DNA of 39,528 bases, taken from an uncultured bacterium. GTDB taxonomy: Bacteria > Patescibacteriota > Minisyncoccia > Phycocordibacterales > UBA9973. Shown here piece after piece: positions 5,891 through 14,144 of this stretch (position 1 is the first letter of the stretch; each line of letters begins with the position of its first letter). The notes beneath the pieces are model-generated. The model was not told the DNA's origin. It did not search any database and worked only from the letters and a program-made list of their open reading frames with translations. Position numbers and translations under genes: made by a program. The stretch covers positions 1 through 39,528 of the forward strand of contig CAIJZZ010000003.1 of NCBI GenBank assembly GCA_903825255.1. Reading direction: 5' to 3'.

Positions 5891-8293
5891 ATGGAACTAA
5901 AAGATAGGCTAGAACTAAAATTTCGCCTAGATGAAAATCAAAAAAAAGCTTTAAGGAAACTGAAGCTTTTTTCTGTTCATGACCTACTCTTTCACTTCCC
6001 TGTTCGCTACTCAGACATAAGTGAAGTAAAACAAATAGATGAATTGATTCCTGGAGAAGTAGCCACCATCTATGGGAAAATTTCCAAATTGAAAACAAAA
6101 AAAAGTTTCCGTACCAAAATCCCAATGGGCGAAGCAGAGATAGAGGATATTACTGGAAAAATAAAAATCCTTTGGTTTCATCAAGCCTACTTAGCCAAGA
6201 TGATCCATGAGGGACAAAATGTAAAACTCACCGGGAAAGTCACCGAAGGTAAACAAGGAAAATATCTCACTAATCCTGAATTTGAAAAGACACCTGATTT
6301 ACCGATTGATGCACACAATACTTTATTTGCGAAAGACGGAGTACAAATAGATAATTCTGGTTTTTCCTACCCAATTTATCATGAGACTAAAGGTATCACC
6401 TCTAAATGGTTTTATCACGCGATAGAAAAAATTTTAAAAGATAAAACATTGGAGAAAATCGAAGATTATATCCCTACAGAAATTTTAAAAAAATATAATT
6501 TACCAACTTTAAAAACCTCCCTCATCTGGATTCATAAACCAAAAAATAAAAAAGATGCCGAGTCTGCTCGCAAGCGTTTTGCTTTTGAAGAAGTTTTTTG
6601 TATTCAGCTTGAACGCCAACATGACAAAACAGAATATCGTAAAAATAAATCATTTCAAATAATCCCCAATGAAAAGGAAATGTCAGAATTTTTAAAACGC
6701 TTCCCTTTTACCCCAACTAAATCTCAAATAAAATCTATCAATACCATCCTAGAAGATATGGCTAAAACTTTTCCCATGTCTCGCCTTCTTGAAGGCGATG
6801 TGGGCTCTGGTAAAACAGCTGTCGCTGCGACAGCCACATATATAGCTACCAAACAAAGACCCTTCGACTTCGCTCAAGGCAAGCCTCAAAGTTTTGGGAA
6901 TCTTCAGGTCGCTTACATGGCTCCAACAGAAATCCTAGCTACCCAACACTTTGAATCCTTTATTCAATATTTTAAACATTTACCAATAAACATTGCTCTC
7001 ATTACTGGCTCAGGTTGTCGTAAATTCCCTTCTAAAGTTGCTTCAAAAATTTTAAAGCCAAAGGATATGTCTGTAGGAGCCTTCGCAACAAACAAATCTA
7101 ACTTGCCCTTCCAGGACGGAGTGCAAGCGACGGAAGACATATCTTTGGCGGAACAAAATTGGACAAATATTTCTCGCTCTCAACTTTTAAAATGGGTCGC
7201 AAATGGCGAAATACCAATTTTAATCGGCACTCACGCCCTCATCCAAAAAACAGTTAAATTTAAAAATTTAGCACTCGTCGTTATTGATGAACAACATCGC
7301 TTCGGTACTGAACAGCGTAGAAAATTAGTAAGAAAAGATAATATCGCTCCACATTTACTTTCCATGACCGCTACCCCTATTCCCCGCACTCTCGCTCTCA
7401 CTATTTATGGAGACTTAGATTTATCACTTTTAGATGAAATGCCGGCTGGGCGTAAAGAAATAATCACTGAAATTATTACCCCAGATAAACGAGCGGGAAC
7501 ATATGAAAAAGTTCGGGCAGAAATACAAAAAGGCAGACAAGTTTATATTATTTGCCCGAGAATTTTTGAAGCTGAGGAGACGGGCGAAGAGATGTTTGTT
7601 TCAGAGAGCCTTGGTAGGAGCGACGGCGACGGACAGAGAAAATTTTTAACAAAAAATTTTCGTGCTCTCGGAAATAAACATCTTGAAGCGGATCGTGTCC
7701 AACTTGAATTAAGGTCAGTTACAGCAGAAGCGAAACGTTTAAAAAAAGAAGTTTTTCCTGAATATGAAATCGGGGTACTGCATTCCAAAATGTCCAAAGA
7801 AAAAAAAGAAAAAGAGATGGAAAAATTTACTAAAGGATTTTTAAATATTTTAGTAGCTACTTCGGTAATAGAAGTCGGAGTCAATGTCCCGAATGCTACC
7901 GTTATCATCATTGAAGGTGCAGAACGTTTTGGACTTGCTCAACTGCATCAGCTTCGCGGCAGAGTTATAAGAAGTACTCATCAGGCTTATTGCTATGTTT
8001 TTGCTGAAGCTAAAAGCCAAAAAACAATAGATAGATTAAAAGCTTTAAAAACCGCTAAAAATGGTTTTGAATTAGCGGAATTAGATTTAACCCTAAGAGG
8101 TGCTGGAGAATTAGGTGGCACGAAACAATGGGGTATCACTGATTTAGGAATGGAAGCAATAAAAAATATTAAAATGGTAGAAGCCGCCCGCACCGAAGCT
8201 ATCCGCCTGATTTCGGAAAATTCCGAACTTTCTAAATATCCTTTGTTAAAAAGTAAAGTTAAAGAAAAGGTTTCTGAATTCCATTTCGAATAA
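5891..8293 (+). CDS. recG: ATP-dependent DNA helicase RecG, with several in-frame insertions
   Basis: OB wedge domain, Walker A LLEGDVGSGKTAVA, MAPTEILATQHFE, DEQHRFGTEQR, MTATPIPRTLAL, IEGAERFGLAQLHQLRGRV. Confidence 0.95.
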   Translation: MELKDRLELKFRLDENQKKALRKLKLFSVHDLLFHFPVRYSDISEVKQIDELIPGEVATIYGKISKLKTKKSFRTKIPMGEAEIEDITGKIKILWFHQAYLAKMIHEGQNVKLTGKVTEGKQGKYLTNPEFEKTPDLPIDAHNTLFAKDGVQIDNSGFSYPIYHETKGITSKWFYHAIEKILKDKTLEKIEDYIPTEILKKYNLPTLKTSLIWIHKPKNKKDAESARKRFAFEEVFCIQLERQHDKTEYRKNKSFQIIPNEKEMSEFLKRFPFTPTKSQIKSINTILEDMAKTFPMSRLLEGDVGSGKTAVAATATYIATKQRPFDFAQGKPQSFGNLQVAYMAPTEILATQHFESFIQYFKHLPINIALITGSGCRKFPSKVASKILKPKDMSVGAFATNKSNLPFQDGVQATEDISLAEQNWTNISRSQLLKWVANGEIPILIGTHALIQKTVKFKNLALVVIDEQHRFGTEQRRKLVRKDNIAPHLLSMTATPIPRTLALTIYGDLDLSLLDEMPAGRKEIITEIITPDKRAGTYEKVRAEIQKGRQVYIICPRIFEAEETGEEMFVSESLGRSDGDGQRKFLTKNFRALGNKHLEADRVQLELRSVTAEAKRLKKEVFPEYEIGVLHSKMSKEKKEKEMEKFTKGFLNILVATSVIEVGVNVPNATVIIIEGAERFGLAQLHQLRGRVIRSTHQAYCYVFAEAKSQKTIDRLKALKTAKNGFELAELDLTLRGAGELGGTKQWGITDLGMEAIKNIKMVEAARTEAIRLISENSELSKYPLLKSKVKEKVSEFHFE
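6859..6899 (+). repeat. In-frame insert in recG encoding RPFDFAQGKPQSFG
   Basis: CCCTTCGACTTCGCTCAAGGCAAGCC lies between the Walker A helix and the VAYMAPTEILATQHFE motif, where RecG proteins normally have a short linker; short CCTT...AAGG inverted repeat. Confidence 0.6.
7057..7149 (+). repeat. Second in-frame palindromic insert in recG (outer arms GCCAAAGGATATGTCT / AGACATATCTTTGGC)
   Basis: Inverted repeat with a single bulge flanking about 60 nt with nested CTTGC...GCAAG; encodes PKDMSVGAFATNKSNLPFQDGVQATEDISLA between ITGS and NGEIPILIGTHALIQ. Confidence 0.7.
7590..7683 (+). repeat. Third in-frame palindromic insert in recG (copy 1 of the SLG-DGDGQR element)
   Basis: Outer arms AGATGTTTGTTTCAGAGAGC / GCTCTCGGAAATAAACATCT, 28-nt core, inner hairpin GAAAATTTTT-AACA-AAAAATTTTC. 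Confidence 0.85.
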
Positions 8294-8294
8294 A

Positions 8295-8891
8295 CTATTT
8301 TAAAAATAACTTTTTTTTATTTCTTGTAAGTTCTTGGAGAAGCTCCTGCCAATATTTATTTATCATTGGAGATAAATCAATCTTTCCTTTTTTTATTTCA
8401 ATAACATCTTCTAATGAAAAATTCTTTTCCTTAAACAATTTTCCATCTTCTAAATAAATTTGAATCGGGGGGATGAGTTTGTCGAGCGCATAGATGAAAA
8501 TACTTTCTTCATCATCCTTCTTTTCATACTTTTCGATTACTTTAATTAGACTTTTAAAGCTAGAAAATCTTTTTTTTATTTTTAATAAAGCCTCTTTTTC
8601 TCTTTTAATTTTAGAAAGTCTATGATTCTTATCGAAAACATAAGTATCCCCGGCATAGACTTCCACCAAGTCATGTGCGAGTGCATACATAAAACAAAGT
8701 TCTTTATTCAACTTTAATTTTTCTTGATCAATTAAAAACCAAGCTACCATTGCTAATTGATAACTATGTTCGGTATCATTTTCAAATCTTTCTCCATTTG
8801 GAGTTCGAGCAACTCTAATTATTTCTCGAAATTCATGAGTAAACTCTACAAAATCTATCAACTGCTCAAATTTTTTTGAAAACTTTTTCAT
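8295..8891 (-). CDS. HD-domain hydrolase (YfbR/5'-nucleotidase-like)
   Basis: RNDTEHSYQ-like NDTEHSYQLAMVAW, AHDLVEVYAGDTYVFDK, later D in YALDKLIPPI. Confidence 0.85.
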   Translation of the reverse strand: MKKFSKKFEQLIDFVEFTHEFREIIRVARTPNGERFENDTEHSYQLAMVAWFLIDQEKLKLNKELCFMYALAHDLVEVYAGDTYVFDKNHRLSKIKREKEALLKIKKRFSSFKSLIKVIEKYEKKDDEESIFIYALDKLIPPIQIYLEDGKLFKEKNFSLEDVIEIKKGKIDLSPMINKYWQELLQELTRNKKKLFLK

Positions 8892-8894
8892 TTG

Positions 8895-8968
8895 TCCGTC
8901 CTCTAGGATTCGAACCTAGGACCCCAGAGGTATAAGCTCTGTGCTCTAACCAGCTGAGCTAAGGACGG
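8895..8968 (-). tRNA. tRNA-Ile(TAT)
   Basis: Reverse complement CCGTCCTTAGCTCAGCTGGTTAGAGCACAGAGCTTATACCTCTGGGGTCCTAGGTTCGAATCCTAGAGGACGGA; anticodon loop CTTATAC gives TAT. Confidence 0.93.
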
Positions 8969-9009
8969 TAACTGGTACTAATAACTATAACAAAATAAGA
9001 CTAAAACGC

Positions 9010-9045
9010 AATTAAGCAAGGAGAATCCTTGCTTAATTTTTTTTA
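9010..9045. terminator. Terminator hairpin downstream of ftsH
   Basis: Perfect 13-bp stem AATTAAGCAAGGA-GAA-TCCTTGCTTAATT. Confidence 0.7.
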
Positions 9046-9062
9046 CTAATTTAAATTAAAAC

Positions 9063-10982
9063 TTAAGCTATTTTTTCTTCCTCAATCTTTTTTGGAATTA
9101 TTCCATTGGTAATGATTATTTGATTGTAGTCTTCTTGTTCTAGTGTCTCAACTTCAATTAATTTATCAGCAATAGCCTTGAGTGCTTTTTTATTTTCAGT
9201 CAAAACCTTTTCGGCAGATTTTATACCTTCATCTATTATTTTTCTAACCTCGGAATCTATTTTTGTAGAAATAGTTTCTGAATATTCTTTTTCTGCTACT
9301 TCTCCCATACCAAAATGAACTCTACCTCCATCCCCTACGAGTGAAACCGGTCCGATAGCGTCTGACATTCCCCAACGAGTCACCATCGCTTTAGCAATAT
9401 TCGTGGCTACCTGTAGATCACTTGATGGTCCCGTAGTAATATCACCAAAAATCATTTTTTCTGCCACGTAGCCACCCAAAGACATCGCAATATCATCAAT
9501 AAATTCTTTCTTGGACTGCAAGCGTCTTTCTTCTAATGGCAATTTTAAAGTATACCCACCAGCATTACCTCGAGCCACAATTGAAACTTTGTGCACCGGA
9601 TCAGCATAAGGCAAAACAGAAGCCACGAGTGCATGCCCGGCTTCGTGATAAGCAGTAATTTCTTTTTCCTTTTTAGAAAGCAAATGACTTTTTCTCTCAG
9701 GACCAAGCATGACTTTTTCTATTGCCCGAATTAAATCAAATTGAAAAACTTTCTTACGATTTTCCCGTGCGGCGAGTATCGCTCCTTCATTCATTAATGA
9801 ATATAAATCAGCCCCTGAGAATCCAGGTGTACGCTCAGCAATTAATTTCAAATTAATATCTTCCGCTAATGGTTTTCGAACAGCATGAATTTTTAAAATC
9901 TCTTCACGGTCCGCTCGATCAGGCAAATCAAGAATTACTTTTCGATCAAAACGCCCTGGACGAACAAGTGCCGGATCCAATACATCTGGTCGGTTAGTTG
10001 CAGCCATTACAATCACTTTTTCATTTGGCTCAAAACCATCCATTTCCACAAGTATTTGGTTTAAAGTTTGTTCCCTTTCATCATTGCCTCCACCGAAACC
10101 ACCTCCTCGAGTACGCCCGATGGCATCTATCTCATCCATGAAAATTATAGCTGGGGCGGCTTTTTTGGCCATTTTAAATAAATCTCGTACTCGGGAAGCA
10201 CCAACGCCCACAAACATTTCCACAAACTCAGAACCGGAAAGATGGAAAAATGGCACACTCGCCTCTCCTGCTACTGCTCTAGCCAATAAGGTTTTACCCG
10301 TGCCTGGAGCTCCAGTCAAAATCACACCTTTGGGAATTCTCGCACCAATATCTAAAAACTTTTTTGGATTTTTCAAAAAATCTACAATTTCTTTTAACTC
10401 TTCTTTAGCTTCCTTACAGCCAGCCACATCTTTGAAAGTTACTTTATTATTTTTATCATTCGGATCGGTAATGCGGGCCTTGGATTGACCGAAGGTAAAA
10501 GCTTGCATCCCCGCCCCTTTTACCTGACGAGATAAATACCAAAAGAAAAAGACGATAAATAAAATCGGTAATAAAAACGGCCAAATATTTCCCAACCAAT
10601 AAAAGAAGCCTGTATCTTGTTTTACTTCAATCTGTGTACTTGCTAACGCGTCTCCTTTCACTCCATAATTAAATAAGGTTTGAGATAAAGAAGCTTCTAA
10701 TTCTTTTTTGGCTTTTTTTACATCACCATTTTGATAAGTAATAGTAAGATCCTCACCAATTACATCAATTTTTTTCACATCGCCTATTGAGACACTTTTA
10801 GCTAAATCAGAAAGCGAGACCTGGGGCACTGGTTTTGAAGTATCAGAAATTACTAAATAAAGGGCAGTAATAACCATAAAAATTAAAATTGCTCCAGTAA
10901 TACTACCGGAAAACTTTGAACCATTTTTAGGTGCTCCAACTTTTTTCTTATCTTCTTTTTTATTTAAAAAATTTAAATCCAT
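9063..10982 (-). CDS. ftsH: ATP-dependent zinc metalloprotease FtsH
   Basis: [58 protein letters not shown] zinc site, two N-terminal TM segments. Confidence 0.97.
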   Translation of the reverse strand: MDLNFLNKKEDKKKVGAPKNGSKFSGSITGAILIFMVITALYLVISDTSKPVPQVSLSDLAKSVSIGDVKKIDVIGEDLTITYQNGDVKKAKKELEASLSQTLFNYGVKGDALASTQIEVKQDTGFFYWLGNIWPFLLPILFIVFFFWYLSRQVKGAGMQAFTFGQSKARITDPNDKNNKVTFKDVAGCKEAKEELKEIVDFLKNPKKFLDIGARIPKGVILTGAPGTGKTLLARAVAGEASVPFFHLSGSEFVEMFVGVGASRVRDLFKMAKKAAPAIIFMDEIDAIGRTRGGGFGGGNDEREQTLNQILVEMDGFEPNEKVIVMAATNRPDVLDPALVRPGRFDRKVILDLPDRADREEILKIHAVRKPLAEDINLKLIAERTPGFSGADLYSLMNEGAILAARENRKKVFQFDLIRAIEKVMLGPERKSHLLSKKEKEITAYHEAGHALVASVLPYADPVHKVSIVARGNAGGYTLKLPLEERRLQSKKEFIDDIAMSLGGYVAEKMIFGDITTGPSSDLQVATNIAKAMVTRWGMSDAIGPVSLVGDGGRVHFGMGEVAEKEYSETISTKIDSEVRKIIDEGIKSAEKVLTENKKALKAIADKLIEVETLEQEDYNQIIITNGIIPKKIEEEKIA

Positions 10983-11057
10983 AAGTAAAACAATAGCATA
11001 AAAAGACTAAAAAGTAAAAATAAACTCAAGAGCTTTTTTATTTACTAAATAAAATAA

Positions 11058-11087
11058 AATAGTCGGAATAAATTTATTCCGACTATT
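11058..11087. terminator. Perfect 30-bp palindrome downstream of the 11.1 kb gene
   Basis: AATAGTCGGAATAAA/TTTATTCCGACTATT. Confidence 0.6.
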
Positions 11088-11103
11088 ACATATATTTTAT
11101 TAT

Positions 11104-11436
11104 TTAGTTAATAACTAAAATTATAAAACAAAATTCTGCTCCCCAAATTATACTGGCAAGCATTAAACTAGAAAATATTTTTTTTAATGAATCAAAAGTG
11201 CTTTTCACATATGTAAATAAAAACATTCCTACTGCAAACGTTACACAATTAAGTAAGATTACAGCATAATCCTGTTTTGTAATAATTGAATAAAAATTCA
11301 TTAAGTAATTTAAAACAATATATAATAATTTATATTGCTTAAAATATTCAGGATTAATAAATGAAATTGACAATGCGCAAGAGATCGCGGAAATTGTCAG
11401 TAAGAAACAAGCAAAAATAATTAAAAATCTTTTCAT
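11104..11436 (-). CDS. Small membrane protein, hypothetical
   Basis: 110-aa ORF with about three hydrophobic segments; has own downstream hairpin. Confidence 0.6.
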   Translation of the reverse strand: MKRFLIIFACFLLTISAISCALSISFINPEYFKQYKLLYIVLNYLMNFYSIITKQDYAVILLNCVTFAVGMFLFTYVKSTFDSLKKIFSSLMLASIIWGAEFCFIILVIN

Positions 11437-11656
11437 AATTTATAAAAGTTTAAAAGTGTTAGTTAAATTAATTTTTTGAATTTCTTTCTACGTAAAGGAA
11501 CTCAAGAAATTAATTTAACTATTTAATTTTAAAACTGGCTGTCAAAAAACTATACTTATTAATAAAATATCATACTTATGATTTTTTGTCAAAAACCCCG
11601 TCTCGCGCCGTCGCGCTCCGACTATTCAATTTCCCTCTTATATAACCAGCAAATAA

Positions 11657-11687
11657 AACAAAAACTACCATTTAGGTAGTCTTTGTT
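11657..11687 (-). terminator. tmRNA terminator
   Basis: On the minus strand AACAAAGACTACC-TAAAT-GGTAGTTTTTGTT followed by a T-rich tract. Confidence 0.8.
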
Positions 11688-11694
11688 TTATTTG

Positions 11695-12096
11695 TGGAGA
11701 TGGGGGAAATTGAATCCCCGTGCAGAAGGATATTGTGAGGAAGTCTACATGCTTAGCACGCTTTTTGTTTTAAATTAAAAAATTCTGAAGCGGGCCAAAT
11801 ATTTTTTAATCGATTCTTTAAGGTTTTCTAGAAAGAGTCAAGAAATTCTCCTTCCCTATCCCGATAATATTATGCCTCAGCTTATATATCGGAAGTCTAT
11901 AAGTGAGACACCAGCTAGTCGCTTACGCGAGAGCTGGAACAAAAGAGAAGTTTGCCATACTGAAGTATGGAGAAACTAAGGCTTTTGCTTTAGCAGTCAA
12001 TTTTGCAATTAACATTTGAGCGAATATTTACGAGATTACGCTCATGCTCGGCATGCATCAATGACAAAAGACCAACTGTCTATGCCTGGCATCCCC
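11695..12096 (-). ncRNA. ssrA: tmRNA (5' end approximate)
   Basis: Minus strand 3' end CTAAGCATGTAGACTTCC...GGGGATTCAATTTCCCCCATCTCCA; PK1 region GCATGCCGAG...ATCTCGTAAA; tag ORF GCAAAATTGACTGCT...CCAGCTCTCGCGTAA; H5 stem CCAGCT...AGCTGG. Confidence 0.92.
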
Positions 12097-12107
12097 AAAT
12101 TTTATTA

Positions 12108-12575
12108 TCAACGTCCATGCCTACCGGCAGGCAGGTCTTTGTATTCTCGCCTAATAGTGCGATCAGTTTCGCGTTCTTTGATACTTTCTCTTTTATCAAA
12201 TTTCTTCTTGCCTTTCACTGAAGCAATATTTATTTTAATTTTCCTTCCTTTATTATACACTGAAAGTGGCACTATAGTCAACTTCTTATTTTTCTCATTT
12301 CCTGCAAGTTCAGTGATTTCTTTTTTAGTTAAAAGTAGTTTTCGATTTTGCAGTGGATCATAATCTTTCGGCGCATTAGCCAGCTGAAAGGGTGGAATAC
12401 TGGCATTGATTAAAAATACTTCCCCGCCCCGCACCACGACGAATGCCCCGTCGAGTGACATTTGCCCCCCTCGCACTGATTTGACTTCCGTCCCTAAAAG
12501 CTCAATACCCGCTTCGTATTTTTCTAGAATTTCATAATTAAATCTCGCTTTTCGATTTTCTGCATAATTAGCCAT
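12108..12575 (-). CDS. smpB: SsrA-binding protein SmpB
   Basis: NRKARFNYEILEKYEAGIELLGTEVKSVRGGQMSLDGAFVVVRGGEVFLINASIPPF; C-terminal basic tail ends LPAGRHGR. Confidence 0.96.
   Translation of the reverse strand: MANYAENRKARFNYEILEKYEAGIELLGTEVKSVRGGQMSLDGAFVVVRGGEVFLINASIPPFQLANAPKDYDPLQNRKLLLTKKEITELAGNEKNKKLTIVPLSVYNKGRKIKINIASVKGKKKFDKRESIKERETDRTIRREYKDLPAGRHGR
12119..12135. repeat. Palindromic repeat at the smpB 3' end (GCCTACCGGCAGGCAGG)
   Basis: Near-palindrome GCCTACCGGCAGGC; encodes LPAGR on the minus strand. Confidence 0.6.
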
Positions 12576-12581
12576 ATTAAT

Positions 12582-12587
12582 ATCTTA
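12582..12587 (-). promoter_or_regulatory. -10 element TAAGAT 6 nt before the smpB start
   Basis: Minus strand TAAGAT-ATTAAT-ATG. Confidence 0.5.
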
Positions 12588-12638
12588 GCATTTGATAGAA
12601 TGTTATCAAAAGTTTTTCCCAATAAAAGATTCTTATGA

Positions 12639-12644
12639 TAAAAT
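12639..12644 (+). promoter_or_regulatory. -10 element TAAAAT 6 nt before the phosphomannomutase start
   Basis: TAAAAT-AAGGCT-ATG. Confidence 0.5.
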
Positions 12645-12650
12645 AAGGCT

Positions 12651-14075
12651 ATGACAATACAACCAAAACTCCAAGTAACTGGCTACCGTGGTATCTGGGG
12701 AGAGACATTAACTGAAGAAATAATTAGAAAATTTGTTGGTGCTTACATAAGTTTTATAAAAGAAGATGTAAAAAAAAATAATCCAACGATTTTAATCGGC
12801 CGAGATGGTCGTGAAAGTGGGCTCGAAATAAAAAAAATAATTATTGATAAACTGTCTAAAACAGGTGTCAATCTAATTGACGGAGATATCTTACCTACCC
12901 CGACCATTTTATTTGCCGTACGAAAGCACAAATATGACGGAGCAATTATTATTACTGCATCGCACAATCCAAAAGAATACAATGGCATTAAATTTGTGAC
13001 AAATCAGGCACTTTTGACAAATGAAGCACAAGTGGAAATAATAAAAAAATATTGTGAAGAAGAAAATATCCAGGATGTTGTTTTTGGAAGCCTTGGAAGT
13101 CGCGACGGCGACGGACAGAGAGAATTTTCAACAGAAAATTCTCGTGCTTCTAAAAACAACATCCTGGATATCCCTCCTTTCCCTAAAGAACATGCAGATG
13201 CAATCATTTCTAATATTAATCTTGAGGCAATAAGAGCTAGAAAATTTAAAGTGGCAGCTGATATGATCAATGCTTCTGCTTGTGTGATTGATCCATATTT
13301 ATTTGAACAATTAGGTGCAGAATTAATTCCTCTTAACAATATTCCGGATGGAAAATTCGCCCACAGACCAGAACCAGCCGTAGAAAATCTTGAAGATATA
13401 GGTCACCTAGTTAAAGAATCAGGAGCTGACATTGGTTTTGCTCACGACCCAGATGCAGATCGACTTGTCATAGTAGATGAAACTGGAAAAGTTATTTCCG
13501 AAGATTATACTTTAGCTTTCGGAGTAAAAAACATACTTTCAAAACATCCGGGAGAAAATGTAGTCATGAATCTATCCACTTCCAGTATGGTCTCAGATAT
13601 TGTAGAAAAATATCATGGTAAATGTTTCCGAACAAAAGTCGGGGAATCAAATGTTTTAGAAGGAATTCAGAAAAACAAGGCAATCATCGGAGGTGAAGGC
13701 ACAAGTGGAGTTATTTACCCCGCTATCAATACGAGCCGAGACGGTTTTGTCAGTTTATCTTTTGCCCTAGAGCTTTTAGCTGAAAGAAAACAAACTGTCA
13801 GTGAATGTGTCGCTACACTACCTAAATATTATATGAAAAGAGATAAATGGCCAGTTAGTGAAAACTTAAATGATATTTATCAAAAATTAAAAACTCATTT
13901 TAAAGATGCAGAAGTAAATGAACTAGATGGACTACGCCTAGATTTTAGTGATAAATCTTGGCTTCATATCAGACCTTCAATAACTGAACCGATTATCCGA
14001 CTTTTCGGTGAAGCAAAAACACCTGAACGTGTAGAAGCCTTATTTAATGAAGCAAAGTTGACTTTAAACTCGTAA
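12651..14075 (+). CDS. Phosphomannomutase/phosphoglucomutase, with an in-frame insertion
   Basis: GRDGRESG, active-site TASHNPKEYNGIK, DPDADRLVIVDE, GEGTSGV, C-terminal RPSITEPIIRLFGEA. Confidence 0.94.
   Translation: MTIQPKLQVTGYRGIWGETLTEEIIRKFVGAYISFIKEDVKKNNPTILIGRDGRESGLEIKKIIIDKLSKTGVNLIDGDILPTPTILFAVRKHKYDGAIIITASHNPKEYNGIKFVTNQALLTNEAQVEIIKKYCEEENIQDVVFGSLGSRDGDGQREFSTENSRASKNNILDIPPFPKEHADAIISNINLEAIRARKFKVAADMINASACVIDPYLFEQLGAELIPLNNIPDGKFAHRPEPAVENLEDIGHLVKESGADIGFAHDPDADRLVIVDETGKVISEDYTLAFGVKNILSKHPGENVVMNLSTSSMVSDIVEKYHGKCFRTKVGESNVLEGIQKNKAIIGGEGTSGVIYPAINTSRDGFVSLSFALELLAERKQTVSECVATLPKYYMKRDKWPVSENLNDIYQKLKTHFKDAEVNELDGLRLDFSDKSWLHIRPSITEPIIRLFGEAKTPERVEALFNEAKLTLNS
13066..13171 (+). 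repeat. In-frame palindromic insert in the phosphomannomutase (copy 2 of the SLG-DGDGQR element)
   Basis: Outer arms ATATCCAGGATGTTGTTTTTGGAAGC / GCTTCTAAAAACAACATCCTGGATAT (25/26), core CTTGGAAGTCGCGACGGCGACGGACAGA, inner hairpin GAGAATTTTC-AACA-GAAAATTCTC. Confidence 0.9.
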
Positions 14076-14097
14076 TACGCTATTATCTAACAGTCTA

Positions 14098-14121
14098 CCC
14101 CGTCACTCGCGAGCGACAGGG
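14098..14121. repeat. Intergenic palindrome CCCCGTCACTCGCGAGCGACAGGG
   Basis: Related to elements at 15296 and 16593. Confidence 0.7.
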
Positions 14122-14144
14122 TCAAAGTATTTTTATAACATCAA

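Noticed and set aside
5841-6125. 94-aa minus ORF at the start of recG
   Set aside because: Fully antisense to the response regulator end and recG start.
10084-10488. 134-aa plus ORF inside ftsH
   Set aside because: Antisense to the AAA+ domain of ftsH.
12003-12363. Plus-strand ORFs over tmRNA and smpB
   Set aside because: Overlap a clear ncRNA and a clear smpB gene on the opposite strand.
7590-13171. Interpreting the gene-embedded elements as self-splicing introns or inteins
   Set aside because: Too short (about 94-106 nt), in frame, and without group I/II or intein motifs; a palindromic repeat fits better.
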